NCBI GenBank assembly: GCA_017415945.1
Contig: JAFQDR010000117.1
Span: forward strand, 1 to 8,008
From: Oscillospiraceae bacterium
GTDB lineage: Bacteria; Bacillota_A; Clostridia; Oscillospirales; Oscillospiraceae
Direction of reading: 5' to 3'
DNA length: 8,008 bases
The notes beneath the pieces are model-generated. The model was not told the origin of the DNA and did no database searches. It was given only the letters and a program-made list of their open reading frames with translations. Position 1 is the stretch's first letter. The number at the start of each line of letters is the position of its first letter. Below, piece by piece: positions 4,708 to 8,008 of the stretch. The translations under genes were made by a program, and so were the position numbers.

Positions 4708-7473
4708 ATGACCGAGAATGAAAAGAAAAAAGCCGCAAAAGCCTTTTCGGACTATTGGGCGGATAAAGGCTATGAAAAAGGAGAAAGCCAGCCGTTCTGG
4801 ATGTCACTTCTGCATGATGTATTTGAGGTAGAGCATCCCGAACAGTATATGGTTTTTGAGGAACAGGTAAAGATTGACCGCGCGAATGGCTTTATTGATG
4901 TAATGATTCCGAAAACCAAAGTCATGATCGAACAGAAGGGCGTAAATAAGGATTTACGCAAAGGTATTGTCCAATCAGATGGAAGTGTGCTGAATCCGTT
5001 TCAGCAGGCAAAAAGATATATTGTCGATCTGCCTGTCTCTGAACATCCGCGCTGGGTTATCACCTGTAATTTCAGAGAATTTCTGATTTATGATATGGAA
5101 AAGCCGACGGGCGAACCGGAAAGTATTCTCTTAAAGGATCTGCCGACAGAATACTACCGTCTGGAATTTCTTGTGGAAGAAAAAAGTGAACTGCTCCATT
5201 ATGAGGAACAGATTTCGATCAAGGCAGGTGAGCTTGTCGGACGGCTGTATGATGCCATTCTGAAACAGTATATCCATCCCGATAATGAAGACTCCCTGCG
5301 CAGTCTGAATATGCTGTGTGTCCGTCTCGTTTTCTGTTTGTATGCAGAGGATGCCGGCATTTTCGGCGGACATATGAAATTCCATAATTACATCAAGAGC
5401 TTTGCGATCAAGGATGTACGCCGTGCGCTTATTGATCTGTTCCATGTGCTTGATACCCCAGAGGAACAGCGTGACCCGTATATGGACGAATCCCTTGCCG
5501 CATTTCCGTATGTCAACGGCGGCTTGTTTGCGGATGAAAATATTGAAATTCCCAATCTGACCGAGGATATTGTCGATCTGCTTCTGCGCAATGCCAGCGA
5601 GGATTTTGACTGGTCAAAAATCAGTCCGACGATTTTCGGTGCGGTATTTGAATCCACATTGAATCCCGAAACACGTCGCTCGGGCGGTATGCATTATACC
5701 TCCATCGAAAATATTCACAAGGTCATTGACCCTCTGTTTTTGGACGAGCTGCGCACGGAGCTTGACGAAATCAAGGCTCTCAAAACGGACAGAACACGCA
5801 TTGCCCGTGCAACGGCATTTCAGGACAAGCTGGCATCTCTGACATTTCTTGACCCTGCCTGCGGTTCGGGTAACTTCCTCACGGAAACCTACATATCCCT
5901 GCGCCGCATGGAAAATGAAGTGCTTCTGCTCAAACAGAAGGACGGCATGATCGCGCTTGATATGGGTGACGTTATCCGCGTTTCCATCGGGCAGTTCTAC
6001 GGCATTGAGATCAACGACTATGCCGTTTCCGTTGCCAAAACCGCGCTGTGGATTGCGGAATCACAGATGATGCATGAAACCGAAGAAATTGTTCAGATGC
6101 ATCTTGATTTCCTGCCGCTGAAATCGTATGCGAATATCGTGGAAGGCAACGCGCTCCGCGTGGATTGGGAGAGTATTGTTCCGAGGGAAAATCTGAATTA
6201 TATCATGGGGAATCCGCCGTTTGTTGGATTGTCATTGAGAAATTCAGAACAGCAGAAAGATATGAGCAATATATTCCAAGATAATGATAGGGCTGGAAGG
6301 TTGGATTATGTAGCAGCGTGGTATAAAAAAGCAGCAGTGTATATGAAAGACACGACTGCACAGGCAGCGTTTGTTTCAACTAATTCTATTTGTCAAGGAG
6401 AGCAAGTCCCGATTTTATGGGATGATTTGTTGAACGACAGTGGAATGGTAATCAATTTTGCTCACAGAACTTTTGTATGGAATAGTGATGCTAAAGATAA
6501 AGCCGCAGTACATTGTGTGATTGTTGGATTTAGTTACGTTAACAAACCGAGCAAATTATTGTTTGAATCTAACCAGCCCAAATATGTTGATAAAATCAAT
6601 GGTTATCTTGTTAATGCTGAGAACATTAGTATTGCGTTAAGAGGAAAAGTGAGGGCGGGATATCCGAAATTAGTGCAAGGAAATAAGCCTTGGGATGGTG
6701 GACATCTAATTATGACCTCCGAAGAAAGGGAATCGTTGGTTAGTAAATATCCGCATACTGTAAAATACATAAAAAGATATGTTGGCTCATTTGAATTTAT
6801 AAATAATAAGTATCGTTATTGTTTGTGGTTACAAGGAGTCTCTCCAAATGAATACCGAAATGTGCCGGATATTATGAAGCGTCTTGAAGCGGTTGCTGAA
6901 ACAAGAAGAAATACAAAAACTGTGGCAGTAAAAGCACAAGCAGCTACGCCGATGTTGTTTTCACAGATACGACAACCTAACAGCGAGTATATCTTAATTC
7001 CCGAAACATCTTCCTCAAGCCGGAGATATATTCCAATTGGTTTTATGTCAAAAGATGTAATAGCCAGCAATTCAACTTTAGTTGCAACGGGTGCAACTCT
7101 ATTCCACTTTGGAGTATTGATTTCTAATGTTCATATGTCTTGGATGCGTACTGTGTGTGGACGGTTGAAATCAGATTATCGTTATTCACCATCGATATAC
7201 AACAACTTCCCATGGCCCACTCCCACCGACGAACAGCGGGCGAAGATCGAACAGACCGCGCAAGCAATTCTTGATGCGCGTGCGCTCTATCCCGGTTGCT
7301 CTCTTGCCGATCTGTACGATGAAGTTACCATGCCGCCCGAACTTCGGAAAGCACATCAGGCAAATGACCGCGCAGTTATGCAGGCGTATGGGTTTGATGT
7401 GAAAACCATGACGGAGAGCAGTTGTGTGGCGGAGTTGATGCGGATGTATCAGAAATTGACAATCGGTACTTAA
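4708..7473 (+). CDS. MmeI-like (type IIL) fusion restriction endonuclease and adenine methyltransferase
   Basis: This 921-residue enzyme is close to MmeI's size, with cutting, modification and specificity in one chain. The N-terminal nuclease domain has D64 and E75-Q-K77 in IDVMIPKTKVMIEQKG, a PD-(D/E)XK site that looks intact. A helical linker follows (about 150-330). The methyltransferase has motif I DPACGSGNF (382-390) and motif IV NPPF (502-505), typical of N6-adenine enzymes. The target-recognition part follows to about 830, ending at the motif YNNFPWP (831-837), then a helical C-terminus. The ribosome site AGAGGA (4692-4697) precedes the ATG by 10 bases. Family members cut about 20 bases from their site and methylate one strand; its own site cannot be predicted here. 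Bases about 6190-7200 are much AT-richer than the rest, suggesting a swapped specificity segment. No separate methylase or specificity gene is needed or seen. Confidence 0.92.
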   Translation: MTENEKKKAAKAFSDYWADKGYEKGESQPFWMSLLHDVFEVEHPEQYMVFEEQVKIDRANGFIDVMIPKTKVMIEQKGVNKDLRKGIVQSDGSVLNPFQQAKRYIVDLPVSEHPRWVITCNFREFLIYDMEKPTGEPESILLKDLPTEYYRLEFLVEEKSELLHYEEQISIKAGELVGRLYDAILKQYIHPDNEDSLRSLNMLCVRLVFCLYAEDAGIFGGHMKFHNYIKSFAIKDVRRALIDLFHVLDTPEEQRDPYMDESLAAFPYVNGGLFADENIEIPNLTEDIVDLLLRNASEDFDWSKISPTIFGAVFESTLNPETRRSGGMHYTSIENIHKVIDPLFLDELRTELDEIKALKTDRTRIARATAFQDKLASLTFLDPACGSGNFLTETYISLRRMENEVLLLKQKDGMIALDMGDVIRVSIGQFYGIEINDYAVSVAKTALWIAESQMMHETEEIVQMHLDFLPLKSYANIVEGNALRVDWESIVPRENLNYIMGNPPFVGLSLRNSEQQKDMSNIFQDNDRAGRLDYVAAWYKKAAVYMKDTTAQAAFVSTNSICQGEQVPILWDDLLNDSGMVINFAHRTFVWNSDAKDKAAVHCVIVGFSYVNKPSKLLFESNQPKYVDKINGYLVNAENISIALRGKVRAGYPKLVQGNKPWDGGHLIMTSEERESLVSKYPHTVKYIKRYVGSFEFINNKYRYCLWLQGVSPNEYRNVPDIMKRLEAVAETRRNTKTVAVKAQAATPMLFSQIRQPNSEYILIPETSSSSRRYIPIGFMSKDVIASNSTLVATGATLFHFGVLISNVHMSWMRTVCGRLKSDYRYSPSIYNNFPWPTPTDEQRAKIEQTAQAILDARALYPGCSLADLYDEVTMPPELRKAHQANDRAVMQAYGFDVKTMTESSCVAELMRMYQKLTIGT

Positions 7474-7549
7474 AAGATTGCATACGCTTTGTGTTGAAAC
7501 ATGTGGCTCTTGTTATCTCTGGGGGATTGGGGCTCTCCTCAACAAGCAA

Positions 7550-7600
7550 AACCTGCTCGATACGCAGCTAATCAGGCTGAAATCGAGCAGGTTCCGTTTT
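7550..7600 (+). terminator. Terminator-like hairpin after the restriction-modification gene
   Basis: The arms at 7550-7561 (AACCTGCTCGAT) and 7582-7593 are a perfect 12-bp inverted repeat. A CAGC/GCTG inner stem (7565-7568, 7576-7579) sits in the 20-nt loop. A short T run (7597-7600) follows after CCG and can pair with AAAA before the left arm. It starts 76 bases past the stop of the methylase gene. The T tract is short, so efficiency is uncertain, and the symmetry could serve both directions. Confidence 0.65.
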
Positions 7601-7719
7601 GTGCCGTCACAAGACCCCGCTTGCTGTTATTATGCCGAAAAAGCACAAGAGGAAGAAAAAGATCTTGAAATATCAGTATGTTTTCGAAAATTGGTGCTAA
7701 AAAATTCGGCATAACAATT

Positions 7720-7758
7720 TCCTGTATAATAAATACGTCCCAAATAAATTATACAGGA
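7720..7758. promoter_or_regulatory. Palindrome overlapping a -10 box and the ribosome site of the last gene
   Basis: TCCTGTATAAT (7720-7730) and ATTATACAGGA (7748-7758) are exact reverse complements around 17 bases. The left arm contains a perfect TATAAT (7725-7730), without a clear -35 box. The right arm runs into the AGGAGG ribosome site (7755-7760). It could be an operator overlapping the promoter. If transcription starts further upstream, it could instead be an RNA hairpin hiding the ribosome site. Confidence 0.55.
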
Positions 7759-7768
7759 GGAGTTCAAA

Positions 7769-8008
7769 ATGAACGACGAAAAAATGAATCTGGACGATGT
7801 GATTGCCAAAACAATGGATGCTTTGACCGCAACAGGATTGCAATACGGTTCTTTGCAATGTTACTGGAAATTTTTTGTGCAAATCAAGAAATTCAGTTAC
7901 GAGGTGCATGGTACCCGTATGTATGACCCCGCGGTGATCGAGCAGTATCTGCAATGGAAAAAAGAACAATATGACAGCGGAGAAAACGGCCGTGGAATGT
8001 ATACACAG
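7769..8008 (+). CDS. N-terminal part of a probable second tyrosine recombinase (runs off the window)
   Basis: The frame is open from the ATG at 7769 to the right edge, 80 residues, with a perfect AGGAGG (7755-7760) eight bases upstream. The visible part is helical: a first helix (MNLDDVIAKTMDALTATG), then LQYGSLQCYWKFFVQIKKFSYEVHGTRMYDPAVIEQYLQWKKEQYDSG and GRGMYTQ. This pattern (a first helix, a Y/F-rich helix, then a helix ending before a 'G...Y' turn) resembles the SAM-like core-binding domain at the start of tyrosine recombinases, and differs clearly from the integrase at 2271. The catalytic domain would lie beyond the window, so the call rests on the N-terminus alone. It is transcribed in the same direction as the restriction-modification gene but separated from it by a hairpin and a control palindrome. 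Confidence 0.55.
   Translation, partial: MNDEKMNLDDVIAKTMDALTATGLQYGSLQCYWKFFVQIKKFSYEVHGTRMYDPAVIEQYLQWKKEQYDSGENGRGMYTQ

Noticed and set aside
7478..7714. 78-residue frame after the restriction gene
   Set aside because: It has a TTG start without a ribosome site, runs through the terminator hairpin, and has a composition unlike a folded protein.
1..8008. CRISPR array, tRNA, rRNA or insertion sequence
   Set aside because: I saw no regularly spaced repeats, no tRNA-like cloverleaf, no rRNA segment and no DDE transposase gene on either strand.

Overview
The window looks like an accessory region of a low-to-medium GC Bacillota genome, most likely Clostridia or Negativicutes. This rests on strong AGGAGG ribosome sites, A/T-rich promoters, intrinsic terminators and the protein families present. 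No chromosomal housekeeping gene is visible, so I would not name a genus.

Left part (1-3200): the mobilisation and integration end of an integrative mobilisable element. It holds the tail of an unrecognised gene with a strong terminator, then a small minus-strand gene with a near-consensus promoter. Divergent to that gene is a tightly spaced mobC-relaxase pair (ribbon-helix-helix accessory protein plus HUH relaxase). A 200-bp control region with repeated palindromes, a promoter and a large leader hairpin comes next, followed by a complete tyrosine integrase. No type IV secretion, coupling-protein or excisionase gene lies in the window. The element therefore looks mobilisable rather than self-transmissible, although genes beyond the left edge could change that.

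Middle (3201-3507): about 300 bp without a gene. It carries a duplicated palindrome, one clear terminator and a second terminator directly in front of the next ribosome site. It is a plausible place for the element's attachment end.

Right part (3508-7473): an overlapping two-gene unit, a SLOG-superfamily nucleotide-sensor-like protein and a single-pass membrane protein with paired CxxC motifs. Next comes a 921-residue MmeI-like (type IIL) fusion restriction-modification enzyme. Its specificity segment (about 6190-7200) is clearly AT-richer than the rest of the gene and is bounded by two conserved motifs, which suggests target-recognition cassette exchange.

Right edge (7474-8008): a terminator-like hairpin, a palindrome overlapping a TATAAT box and the ribosome site, and the first 80 residues of a probable second tyrosine recombinase. 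The SLOG/CxxC/MmeI genes thus lie between two recombinase genes, a layout typical of a mobile defence or conflict cargo. How the SLOG/CxxC pair works is unknown.
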